A stretch of 64,000 bases of DNA. Origin: an uncultured Corynebacterium sp. (lineage in GTDB: Bacteria; Actinomycetota; Actinomycetes; Mycobacteriales; Mycobacteriaceae). Location: assembly GCF_946221155.1 (NCBI RefSeq), contig NZ_CAMIAN010000006.1:8681-72680 (forward strand). The letters run 5' to 3'. The notes under the pieces were generated by a model. That model did no database searches and was not told the DNA's origin. It saw nothing but the letters and a program-made list of their open reading frames with translations. Below are positions 55,667 through 63,019 of this stretch, in pieces. Each line of letters starts with the position of its first letter. Within the stretch, counting starts at the first letter, position 1. Made by a program: the position numbers and the translations under genes.

Positions 55667-56680
55667 CTACCCCCTGGCGCGTTCCTTTTCGCGCTGTTGT
55701 ACGCTCGTGCGTTCCTCTTCATATTGACGCCCACTCGCCCGCTGCTCGGCGGTCACCACATCGCTGTCCGCGGTGGCTTGCTGGGAGGCTTCTGGTGTAT
55801 CGTCCCCGGTCAGGGAGCGTTCCAGCAGGGAGCGCTTGCGCACGACGACGAGGGCGACGATCACGGCTAGGCCGAACAGGATGACGGCGATTACTCCGAG
55901 GAAGCCGAAGTAGTTCACCAGGCGGCTGGAGTTCAGCAGCATCAGCAGGCCGCCGACCACGCCGCCAAGTACTTCTGGCTTCATAATAGTTACGATCCAA
56001 GCAGCGATCGGTGCGGCGATGGCGCCGCCGACCAGTAGGCCGACGACTGGCTGCCAGTTGTCCGCCAGTTCCGACCCCATGCCGGTAACGAAGCCAGCGG
56101 TGGCGGAGATTGCGACCAAGAACTCAGCGGTGTTTACAGTGCCGATGATGCGGCGCGGCTCGGCCTTCCCCACGCTCATCAAGGTGGAGGTAGTGACGGG
56201 GCCCCAGCCGCCACCGCCGGAGGCATCCAGGAAACCGCCGGCCAACCCCAGGCCCGCCAGGCCGAAGCGAGAGCGGCGAGTGGTGGATACCGGCTGGGTG
56301 CTTTCGTTCTTCTTCCACGGCACGGCCACGCTGCGCACCAGCACGTAGGCGCCGAGAAGTACCAGCAGGGTGGACACCACCGGCTCGGCTGCCTCAGTAG
56401 ACAGGTTGCTGAGCACGTAGGCGCCCATGAATGCGCCGAAGGCACCCGGTACGCCGAGAGCCAGGACGGTCGGCCAGTGGACATTCTTCAACCTCCAGTG
56501 CGACAGGCCGGAGAACAGCGTGGTGCCGACCTCCGCGAGGTGAATGGCGGCGGAGGCGTGGGCGGGGCCCAGGCCGGAGAAAATCAGCAGAGTGGTTGCG
56601 GTGATGCCGAATGCCATGCCCAGCGCGCCGTCGACCAACTGGGCGACCACGCCAACGAGGGCAAAAATCAAGATCTTCAT
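55667..56680 (-). CDS. cysZ: TauE/SafE-family permease, probable sulfate importer CysZ
   Basis: 337 residues with eight or so TM segments and the TauE motif LVDGALGMAFGITATTLLI near the N-terminus. The middle repeat has GGFLDASGGGGWGPVTTSTL. The last ~55 residues are a charged cytoplasmic tail. In C. glutamicum the gene at the end of this same cluster (cysZ) is assigned to sulfate uptake. No ABC sulfate transporter is nearby. Direction and substrate are inferred from context. Confidence 0.85.
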   Translation of the reverse strand: MKILIFALVGVVAQLVDGALGMAFGITATTLLIFSGLGPAHASAAIHLAEVGTTLFSGLSHWRLKNVHWPTVLALGVPGAFGAFMGAYVLSNLSTEAAEPVVSTLLVLLGAYVLVRSVAVPWKKNESTQPVSTTRRSRFGLAGLGLAGGFLDASGGGGWGPVTTSTLMSVGKAEPRRIIGTVNTAEFLVAISATAGFVTGMGSELADNWQPVVGLLVGGAIAAPIAAWIVTIMKPEVLGGVVGGLLMLLNSSRLVNYFGFLGVIAVILFGLAVIVALVVVRKRSLLERSLTGDDTPEASQQATADSDVVTAEQRASGRQYEEERTSVQQREKERARG

Positions 56681-56752
56681 GAGGGGTTAGTCCTTGCTGT
56701 CTGTGTGGGGGCTTTCCGTGAGGGAAAAACTTGTTGTGAGGGGCTAGAAGGG

Positions 56753-57550
56753 CTAGTGCGCTTGTTGCAGGGCGCGACAGGCGCGGTTGATGACGACTGG
56801 GGCTACGGCGTCACCGAGGTGGCGCGTACACTTCCAGCCGTTTGGCATTCGGATCTTGGCCTTGTCCCATAGCAGGCCGGGGCTGACGAACAGCGGGACG
56901 GTGACGGTGCGTTCGTCTGCGAATTCCAGCAGCGCCTCCGTGTCGCAGCCCGGGTTGTTACCGGTGGCAACGAAGGCGCGGGTGCTGCGCATGTTCAGGC
57001 GGGCGCCAACGCGGCCGGCGAACTCGGCGACGGCCTCGTTCGCGCCCGGCTGGCTGGAACCCACTGAGTACAGCGCGAGCTTGTCGATGCTGCTGTCCGC
57101 GGCGTTCGCGGCACCGGCGTTCGCGGCGCCGGCGCTAGCGCTAGCGCTGTCCACGGCGACACTGTCAGCGAGGTACTGGGCCGTGAAGTCGGCGACCAGC
57201 TCCTCCATGTCCGCACCGGTTCCCAAACCATCAGTGAGGTGGAGAGTCAGACCGGCGGACGAGGTGGCGTCAATAGACTCAACGGCTTCGGCAATCGCGG
57301 CAGGAACGTCGAAGCGAGCGTGGAAAGCCTGCGTGAACAGCAAAGGAACCACTACCGCCTCCGTGTAGCCGGCCGCGACAACGCGGTGGGCGACCGTCGT
57401 GAGGGTGGCGGGGTGAAAGTCCAGGAAGGCGGCGAAAGCCGGCAGCCCAGTGCTCTCGGAAATGCGCTCGGCGATCTCGAAGACCGCCTGGTCCGCCTGC
57501 GGGTGGCGGGAACCGTGCGCCAAGCAGATGATGGGTGCCGGCCGGGTCAT
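56753..57550 (-). CDS. cysY: CbiX/SirB-type chelatase of the cys cluster (CysY)
   Basis: 265 residues. IICLAHGSRHPQADQAVFEIAERI is the chelatase N-terminus with the metal-contacting His, and a second half (VVVPLLFTQAFHARFDVPAAI) has the matching His. An Ala/Asn-rich insert (SASAGAANAGAANAA) separates two repeats. It likely inserts Fe2+ into sirohydrochlorin to make siroheme for CysI. Two bases after the cysN stop, so co-transcribed. Confidence 0.88.
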   Translation of the reverse strand: MTRPAPIICLAHGSRHPQADQAVFEIAERISESTGLPAFAAFLDFHPATLTTVAHRVVAAGYTEAVVVPLLFTQAFHARFDVPAAIAEAVESIDATSSAGLTLHLTDGLGTGADMEELVADFTAQYLADSVAVDSASASAGAANAGAANAADSSIDKLALYSVGSSQPGANEAVAEFAGRVGARLNMRSTRAFVATGNNPGCDTEALLEFADERTVTVPLFVSPGLLWDKAKIRMPNGWKCTRHLGDAVAPVVINRACRALQQAH

Positions 57551-57551
57551 G

Positions 57552-58811
57552 CTAGTTCACCAGACCTGCGGTCAGGGTGTCGCCACTGCCGGGGTTAATC
57601 AGCAGCAGCGAACCAACGCGGCCACCACGGCGGTAGGTTTCTACGGGCAGCGGCTCGGCCACCGTCACGCGCACCTCGGCGATGTCATTGAGGGCCAGCT
57701 CGTCGGTGCCACCGTGGGCGATCTCCTCCTCGCTGCGATTGCGGCCGGAGATGTCCACGCGACGGATGACCTCATCCACGCGGCCGCGCACCAGCGCAGT
57801 GCCGTAGCGCACCAGCACATTGCTGCGCAGGCGCACCGGGGTCTCGGACAGGTGGAAGACCGTTGCAGTGAAGGACTGCTGAGGCTCCGGAAGGTCAGGG
57901 GCGGCGATGATGTCCCCGCGAGACAGGTCAATGTCGCGGTCCAGGCGCAGGGAGACGGACTCGCCGCGGGTGGCGGTCTGCTGCTCCCCCGCCGGGCCGT
58001 CGATGCCTTCGACGATCGCCTCACGGCCATCGGCCAGCACCTTATCTCCAACGGACACCCTGCCCGCGGTGATACGGCCCGCGTAGCCGCGGTAGTCGGT
58101 GGCATGGTCGCGGATGACAATCTGGATCGGGAAGCGCAGTCCGCGCTCCACGTCGGCGGTGTTCTTCGCCGGCTCGGTGGTCTCCAGGATCTCCAGCACG
58201 GACGGACCCGTGTACCAGGGGGTGTTCTGGCTGCGCTCGACGACATTGTCGCCCAGCAGCGCGGAGGTCGGGATGACGTCGACGTGCGCCAGCCCCAGCT
58301 CGGAAACTAGCTCGTCGACGTCGGACTTCACGTCGTTGAAGACCTGCTCGCTGAAATCGACCGCGTCGATTTTGTTGACAGCCACGATGACGTGGGAGAT
58401 CTTCATCATCGCCGCCACGGTCAAGTGGCGACGGGTCTGCTCGATCACGCCGTTGCGGGCGTCAACCAGAACAATGACGAGCTCCGAGGTAGATAGACCC
58501 GTGACAGTGTTGCGCGTGTACTGCACGTGCCCCGGGGTATCGGCCAGGATGAAGCTGCGCTTATCGGTGGCGAAGTAGCGGTAGGCCACATCGATGGTGA
58601 TGCCCTGCTCGCGCTCGGCGCGCAGGCCATCGACCAGCAGCGACAGGTCCGGGTTCTCCAGGCCCTTGGCGTTGGAGACGCGCTCTACAGATTCATACTG
58701 GTCGGCCAGGATGGACTTCGTATCGTGCAGCAGACGGCCCACGAAGGTGGACTTGCCGTCGTCGACAGAGCCGGCAGTGCACAGGCGGAGGGTCGGCAGG
58801 TTGGTGGACAT
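57552..58811 (-). CDS. cysN: Sulfate adenylyltransferase subunit 1 (GTPase)
   Basis: 419 residues, EF-Tu-like. The G motifs are GSVDDGKST (P-loop), DTPGHVQYTRN and NKIDAVD. GTP hydrolysis drives APS formation by CysD. No APS kinase (CysC) domain is fused at the C-terminus, in line with the APS-reductase route. One-base overlap with cysD. Confidence 0.95.
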   Translation of the reverse strand: MSTNLPTLRLCTAGSVDDGKSTFVGRLLHDTKSILADQYESVERVSNAKGLENPDLSLLVDGLRAEREQGITIDVAYRYFATDKRSFILADTPGHVQYTRNTVTGLSTSELVIVLVDARNGVIEQTRRHLTVAAMMKISHVIVAVNKIDAVDFSEQVFNDVKSDVDELVSELGLAHVDVIPTSALLGDNVVERSQNTPWYTGPSVLEILETTEPAKNTADVERGLRFPIQIVIRDHATDYRGYAGRITAGRVSVGDKVLADGREAIVEGIDGPAGEQQTATRGESVSLRLDRDIDLSRGDIIAAPDLPEPQQSFTATVFHLSETPVRLRSNVLVRYGTALVRGRVDEVIRRVDISGRNRSEEEIAHGGTDELALNDIAEVRVTVAEPLPVETYRRGGRVGSLLLINPGSGDTLTAGLVN

Positions 58812-59725
58812 CAGAAGTAACCTTCCTTCTTGCGATCCTCCATGGAGGACTCACTGAGCTTGTCGTCGGCACGGGTGGCGCCGCGCTCGGTGGTGGTGGA
58901 CTGGCGGATTTCGTCGATCACGTCCTCGATGGTCGTGGCGGTGGAAAGGACAGCGCCGGTGCAGCTCATGTCGCCGACGGTGCGGTAGCGTACGGTCTTT
59001 TCGACCAGCTCCTCGCCTTCCTTCGGGCCACCCCACTCGCCCGGGGTCAACCACATGCCGTTGCGGTTGAAGACCTCGCGCTGGTGGGAGTAGTAGATCG
59101 CCGGGACCTCGACGTTGCGGTCGCGGATGTAATCCCACACGTCAGCCTCGGTCCAGTTGGAGATCGGGAACACGCGGATGTTCTCGCCAACCTGGTGACG
59201 GCCGTTGTACAGGCCCCACAGTTCGGGACGCTGGCGGCGCGGGTTCCATCCGCCGAAGCTATCGCGCACGGAGAACACGCGCTCCTTGGCGCGGGCTTTC
59301 TCTTCATCGCGACGGGCGCCGCCCAGAACAGCGTCGTAGCCGCGGTTCTGGATGGTCTCCACCAGCGGCACGGTCTGCAGCGGGTTGCGGGTGCCGTCCG
59401 GGCGCTCCTGGATCGCACCGCTGTCGATCCAGTCCTGGACGGCTGCTACGTGGAGCGTCACCTTTGGATCCGCGGCGATCTTGTCGCGGAACTCGATGAC
59501 CTCTGGGAAGTTGTGGCCGGTATCCACGTGCACCAACTCGAAAGGAACTGGTGCGGGGTGGAAGGCGCGCTTCGCCAGCTCCAGGACCACGACGGAATCC
59601 TTGCCGCCGGAAAACAGCAGCGCGGGTCGGTCGAACTGGCCTGCTACCTCGCGCAGGATCTCGATTGCTTCCGCCTCGAGGCTCGCCAGGTGCGGCGAGA
59701 GGGCGGTGGTGTTGTCATTGCTCAT
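58811..59725 (-). CDS. cysD: Sulfate adenylyltransferase subunit 2
   Basis: 304 residues from ATG 59725, which overlaps the cysH stop by 4 bp (ATGA). It forms APS from ATP and sulfate. PP-loop ALLFSGGKDSVVVLELAKRAF, HVDTGHNFPEVIEFRD, and GGARRDEEKARAKERVFSVRD are family signatures. The frame upstream to 59809 lies inside cysH and is not part of the gene. Confidence 0.95.
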   Translation of the reverse strand: MSNDNTTALSPHLASLEAEAIEILREVAGQFDRPALLFSGGKDSVVVLELAKRAFHPAPVPFELVHVDTGHNFPEVIEFRDKIAADPKVTLHVAAVQDWIDSGAIQERPDGTRNPLQTVPLVETIQNRGYDAVLGGARRDEEKARAKERVFSVRDSFGGWNPRRQRPELWGLYNGRHQVGENIRVFPISNWTEADVWDYIRDRNVEVPAIYYSHQREVFNRNGMWLTPGEWGGPKEGEELVEKTVRYRTVGDMSCTGAVLSTATTIEDVIDEIRQSTTTERGATRADDKLSESSMEDRKKEGYF

Positions 59726-60522
59726 GTGTGAAGTCCGCATTCTGTCTTGTTGGAGCCGGCCCAGCGGCCGGATCGGGGGTCCTGTCCTTCGGCGACCGGC
59801 AGAGTGCATGTTTCGCAGCCGATCGACGGGTAGCCCTGCTTGGTCAGGGGGTTAATGATCAGGTCGTGGTCGACGATGTACGCCTCCACGTCCTCGTCAC
59901 TCCAGGCGACGATGGGGTTGATCTTCAGCCGCCCGGTGCGGTCCACATCCAGCACCGGGGTGTTGGCGCGCAGGGCGTTGTCTACGCGGCGCACGCCGGT
60001 GATCCAGGCGTTGAAGGGGTTCAGCATTCGGGCCAACGGCTCGACCTTGCGCATACGGCAGCAGGCGGTGTTATCGCGGGAGTACAGGCGCGGACCGTAG
60101 ACCTTGTCCTGCTCCTCGCGGCTGAGTACCGGGGTGATGTTCTCCAGCGGCAGGTTGTAGCGCTGCTGAACCTTGTCGCGGGTCTCGAGCGTTTCGGCGA
60201 AGTGGTAGCCGGTGTCCAGGAAAACCAGCTCTGCGCGGTCTTCCGCCAGGCGGCCTTCTGCCAGCTCTGCCAGGACTGTGTCCTGCATCGACATTGTGAC
60301 GGCGATCTTGCCGGGCACGTGCTCGGCTACCCAATCCATGATTTCTTCGGCGCTGGCGTCCTCTAGCTTGTCGTTCCACTCGGCGACGAGCTGCTCGTTG
60401 GCTGCTCGCTCCTCGTCGCTCAGCGGCGTGGTCTTGGTTGGCGCGCCCTGCGGACTCTCGGCGGGGTCTCGGAAGTCATCCGAATTCCCACCGAGTAGGC
60501 CGGTCGCATCTACCAGGCTCAT
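59722..60522 (-). CDS. cysH: Adenylyl-sulfate (APS) reductase
   Basis: 266 residues. It reduces APS to sulfite. FLDTGYHFAETLETRD is the PAPS/APS reductase motif. The cysteine pairs ACCRMRKVEPL and GCETCTLPV are ligands of the [4Fe-4S] cluster found in APS-specific enzymes, and ECGLHT holds the C-terminal catalytic Cys. GAGGAG lies three bases before the ATG. Leads cysH-cysD-cysN-cysY, with McbR-like operators upstream. Confidence 0.95.
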   Translation of the reverse strand: MSLVDATGLLGGNSDDFRDPAESPQGAPTKTTPLSDEERAANEQLVAEWNDKLEDASAEEIMDWVAEHVPGKIAVTMSMQDTVLAELAEGRLAEDRAELVFLDTGYHFAETLETRDKVQQRYNLPLENITPVLSREEQDKVYGPRLYSRDNTACCRMRKVEPLARMLNPFNAWITGVRRVDNALRANTPVLDVDRTGRLKINPIVAWSDEDVEAYIVDHDLIINPLTKQGYPSIGCETCTLPVAEGQDPRSGRWAGSNKTECGLHT

Positions 60523-60606
60523 GAGCTCCTCTTCTCGGGGTTGATGTTTGGTTTTATCGAAGTGTGCTTCTCAAGAACTCGGCGGAACTCTTGGTTATTC
60601 CCTATA

Positions 60607-60622
60607 CAGACCGATCGGTCTG
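60607..60622. promoter_or_regulatory. McbR-like operator, perfect palindrome
   Basis: CAGAC-CGATCG-GTCTG, a perfect palindrome (18 bp with flanking A/T). It differs only at the outer bases from the TAGAC-N6-GTCTA consensus of the C. glutamicum sulfur repressor McbR. Confidence 0.65.
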
Positions 60623-60640
60623 TTCTGGTTGTCACCACAA

Positions 60641-60656
60641 TAGACCAATCTGTCCA
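60641..60656. promoter_or_regulatory. McbR-like operator
   Basis: TAGAC-CAATCT-GTCCA, one mismatch to TAGAC-N6-GTCTA. It lies 34 bp from the neighbouring site. Confidence 0.6.
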
Positions 60657-60677
60657 TTCCTACAACCGGGTTCAAGA

Positions 60678-60691
60678 TTCTTTGTGACGCC
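60678..60691 (+). repeat. Dispersed 14-mer TTCTTTGTGACGCC, copy 4
   Basis: Exact copy in the cysH-cysX spacer, the left arm of an inverted repeat with the 18-mer at 60743. Confidence 0.8.
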
Positions 60692-60742
60692 CCACCGCCG
60701 CAACCTGCGTAAAAGCCACGAATGGCCCCTTAAGGGGTGGGA

Positions 60743-60760
60743 GCGAGGGGGCGTCACCAA
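60743..60760 (+). repeat. Dispersed 18-mer GCGAGGGGGCGTCACCAA, copy B
   Basis: Exact match to copy A at 45189. Forms the right arm opposite the 14-mer at 60678. Confidence 0.8.
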
Positions 60761-60768
60761 AAGGTCAG

Positions 60769-60978
60769 TTACAACAGCTGTCCGTGGAACTTGACGGAGA
60801 AAACCCGCATACATTCGCGGCATTGCCACGCATTGTCGGTCTCCGCGTCCGGAAACAAATTCTGGGACATGCAGTATGGGCAGTTGTTCACCGTCGCGCG
60901 ACGGGCATTCGGGTGACCCACACGGCCACCGACCTGCTCATTCACGCTTGGCAAAGAGTCCTTATCCGGTACGCTCAT
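60769..60978 (-). CDS. cysX: CysX, small CxxC protein
   Basis: 69 residues with two CxxC pairs (NNCPYCMSQNLFPD and WQCRECMRVFSVKF), a zinc-ribbon or rubredoxin-like layout. In C. glutamicum CysX is described as a ferredoxin-like protein needed for sulfite reduction. Three bases after the cysI stop. The short length and the two pairs of cysteines make both metal binding and electron transfer possible. Confidence 0.85.
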   Translation of the reverse strand: MSVPDKDSLPSVNEQVGGRVGHPNARRATVNNCPYCMSQNLFPDAETDNAWQCRECMRVFSVKFHGQLL

Positions 60979-60981
60979 CGG

Positions 60982-62688
60982 CTACACCAACAGCTCGTCG
61001 TCGGCGCGGACTACCCAATCGCGGAACTCTTCGCCCTCGGTGCGGTGGGACTTGAAGTTTTCCACCACGCGAACCACGTAGTCGCCGAGATCCCTAGAGA
61101 AGACTTGGTTGCCGCGCACCTTCTTGCCGAAGTGCGGTTCCAGGCCGATAGTTCCGCCAAGGTGCACCTGGAAGCCCTCCACGCGCTCACCCTCGTCGGT
61201 GGTGAGGATCTTGCCGGACAGGCCAATATCCGCCACCTGGGTGCGCGCACAGGAGTTCGGGCAGCCATTGAGACTGATCTTTAGCGGCACGTCGAGATCA
61301 CCCAGGCGATCCTCCAACTCGTCCACCAGAGCGATGGCGCGCTGCTTGGTCACAACGTGCGCAAGCTTGCAGAATTCCAGACCGGTGCAGGAGATGATGT
61401 CGCGACGGAAGGCCGACGGCTTGGCGGACAAGCCGAGCTCCTCCAAGTCCGTGGCGAGAGCCTCCGCAGCCTCGCGCTCCAGATCCAGGAACAACAGTTC
61501 CTTATCCGGGGTGGTGCGGATATTGGTGGTTCCATGCTTTTCTGCCAGGTCCGCCAGCTGCTGCAGCTGCTTGCCGTCAGTGTGGCCAACAGTGGGCTTA
61601 ACACCCAGGTAGAAGCGACCATCCTTCTGCTCGTGCAGGCCGACATGATCGCGGTAGCCCGGGTACTCCTCCGGCTCCGGGCCATCCAACAGCGGACGCT
61701 TGAGGTACTCGTTTTCCAGAACCTCGCGGAACTTCTCCACGCCCCAGTCGGCCACCAGGAACTTCAGGCGAGCACGGTTACGCATGCGGCGGTAGCCGTA
61801 ATCGCGGAAGATACGAACCACGCCAGCCCAGACTTCGGGCACCTCGTCGATCGACACCCACACGCCCAGACGCTGGGCGAGCATCGGGTTGGTAGACAGA
61901 CCACCACCGACCCAGACATCGAAGCCGGGGCCGTGCTCCGGGTGCTCGGAGCCAATGAATGCGAGGTCCTGGATCTCGTGGGTAACGTCCTGGCGGGCGT
62001 GGCCGGAGATGGCGGACTTGAACTTGCGAGGCAGGTTGCCGAACTCGGGGTCCGGCAGCAGTTCCTTCTTGATCTTCTCGATGGCCGGACGGCCGTCGAT
62101 GATTTCATCCTTAGCAATGCCCGCGACTGGGGACCCCAGGATCACACGCGGCACGTCGCCACAGCCAAAGAAAGAATCCAGGCCGACCTTCGCCAACTCG
62201 TCCCAGATTGTTGGGACGTCTTCGATGCGAATCCAGTGCAGCTGCACGTTCTGGCGGTCAGTGAAGTCGGCGGTGTTGCGCGCGTACTTCTCGGAGATCT
62301 CGCCGATAGTGCGCAGCCCGGCGGAGCTAACCACGCCACCGTCCAGGCGGATGCGCATCATGAAGTAGTTATCCTGCAGCTCCGTGTTGGTCAGGGTCGA
62401 CGTCTTCTCACCGTCGAGCCCCTGCTTGCGCTGGGTGTACATACCGACCCACTTGAAGCGCGGCGCGAGATCCTCGGCGGGGATCGAGTCGAATCCCTCC
62501 TTGGAGTAGATGTCACGGATGCGCTGCATCACGCTAATTCCGGGATCTTCCTGCTTCACCCGCTCGTCGTCGTTGAGCGGTTCACGGCCGTCCACAGCCC
62601 ACTGCCCCTGGGGCTTGCGCTGCTTCTTGCGGCGCGGGCGCGCTGGCTTTTCCTCGGTGGTCGTTCCGGTGGTCGTTCCGGTAGTCAT
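60982..62688 (-). CDS. cysI: Ferredoxin-type sulfite reductase
   Basis: 568 residues. It reduces sulfite to sulfide using six electrons at siroheme-[4Fe-4S]. The cluster motifs are CTGLEFCKLAHVV (C-x5-C) and NGCPNSCARTQ (C-x3-C). Repeated halves begin MMRIRLDGGVVSSAGLR and FYLGVKPTVGHTDG. N-terminus has Thr/Gly repeats (TTGTTTGTTT). GAGG lies close (four bases) before the ATG. Confidence 0.95.
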   Translation of the reverse strand: MTTGTTTGTTTEEKPARPRRKKQRKPQGQWAVDGREPLNDDERVKQEDPGISVMQRIRDIYSKEGFDSIPAEDLAPRFKWVGMYTQRKQGLDGEKTSTLTNTELQDNYFMMRIRLDGGVVSSAGLRTIGEISEKYARNTADFTDRQNVQLHWIRIEDVPTIWDELAKVGLDSFFGCGDVPRVILGSPVAGIAKDEIIDGRPAIEKIKKELLPDPEFGNLPRKFKSAISGHARQDVTHEIQDLAFIGSEHPEHGPGFDVWVGGGLSTNPMLAQRLGVWVSIDEVPEVWAGVVRIFRDYGYRRMRNRARLKFLVADWGVEKFREVLENEYLKRPLLDGPEPEEYPGYRDHVGLHEQKDGRFYLGVKPTVGHTDGKQLQQLADLAEKHGTTNIRTTPDKELLFLDLEREAAEALATDLEELGLSAKPSAFRRDIISCTGLEFCKLAHVVTKQRAIALVDELEDRLGDLDVPLKISLNGCPNSCARTQVADIGLSGKILTTDEGERVEGFQVHLGGTIGLEPHFGKKVRGNQVFSRDLGDYVVRVVENFKSHRTEGEEFRDWVVRADDELLV

Positions 62689-62698
62689 GGTGCCTCAA

Positions 62699-62753
62699 AT
62701 TCCATCTAGACTGATCTGTCTGTCTATATCGTCCGGTTCAGCCTAGATGGAAT
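62699..62753 (-). other. 11-bp perfect inverted repeat in the cysI leader
   Basis: ATTCCATCTAG (62699-62709) and CTAGATGGAAT (62743-62753) flank 33 bp that include an McbR-like box. The proximal arm ends 11 bp before the cysI ATG, next to the ribosome site. Confidence 0.6.
62707..62722. promoter_or_regulatory. McbR-like operator before cysI
   Basis: TAGAC-TGATCT-GTCTG, one mismatch to TAGAC-N6-GTCTA. Close to the cysI start. Confidence 0.6.
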
Positions 62754-62786
62754 CTCGAACGAATTCAAGCGAAATGTTGATTTTTC

Positions 62787-62802
62787 TAGACAGAGTTGTC
62801 TA
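62787..62802. promoter_or_regulatory. McbR-type operator, perfect match
   Basis: TAGAC-AGAGTT-GTCTA is an exact match to the consensus, in the middle of the cysI-fpr divergent region. Confidence 0.75.
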
Positions 62803-62861
62803 TAGTTCGGGGAGTTACCCGCGGCACCCGTTTAGTGACCCTGTGTGGATTTTCGCTACAT

Positions 62862-62867
62862 TAGAAT
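62862..62867 (+). promoter_or_regulatory. -10 hexamer TAGAAT of the fpr gene
   Basis: Lies 153 bp before the fpr ATG and 59 bp after the perfect McbR site. It implies a long untranslated leader. Confidence 0.5.
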
Positions 62868-63019
62868 GTGTAAATTCACGAGCAGCATGAACGCTTAGAG
62901 AGGCTCACGCGACGCGGCAACACAACGCACCGCGCGAGCCCGGCACCGCGGTTTACCCCATAACCGAAGTACAACTCAAAAACGAAGTACGAAACGAAAA
63001 AGAAGGATTTGCACCTGAC

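Larger units (their letters stand above)
60523..60768. promoter_or_regulatory. cysX-cysH spacer with operators and an inverted-repeat element
   Basis: 246 bp that separates cysI-cysX from cysHDNY. It holds two McbR-like sites near the cysH side and an 83-bp inverted-repeat element with the dispersed motif near cysX. A cysH promoter is expected here. Confidence 0.55.
62689..63019. promoter_or_regulatory. Divergent cysI/fpr regulatory region
   Basis: 331 bp. It contains two McbR-like sites, an 11-bp inverted repeat before cysI, and TAGAAT (62862-62867, plus) as a probable fpr -10, leaving a leader of about 145 bases before fpr. Nothing in it codes for a long protein. Confidence 0.6.

Noticed and set aside
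60769..60978. CysX as a classical 2Fe-2S or 4Fe-4S ferredoxin
   Set aside because: Only two CxxC pairs are present, not the cysteine spacing of those ferredoxins; described as a small metal- or electron-transfer protein instead.
62689..62830. Cysteine-rich leader peptide (attenuator) for cysI, as in some mycobacterial cys genes
   Set aside because: No ATG/GTG frame with cysteine codons was found in the leader on the minus strand.
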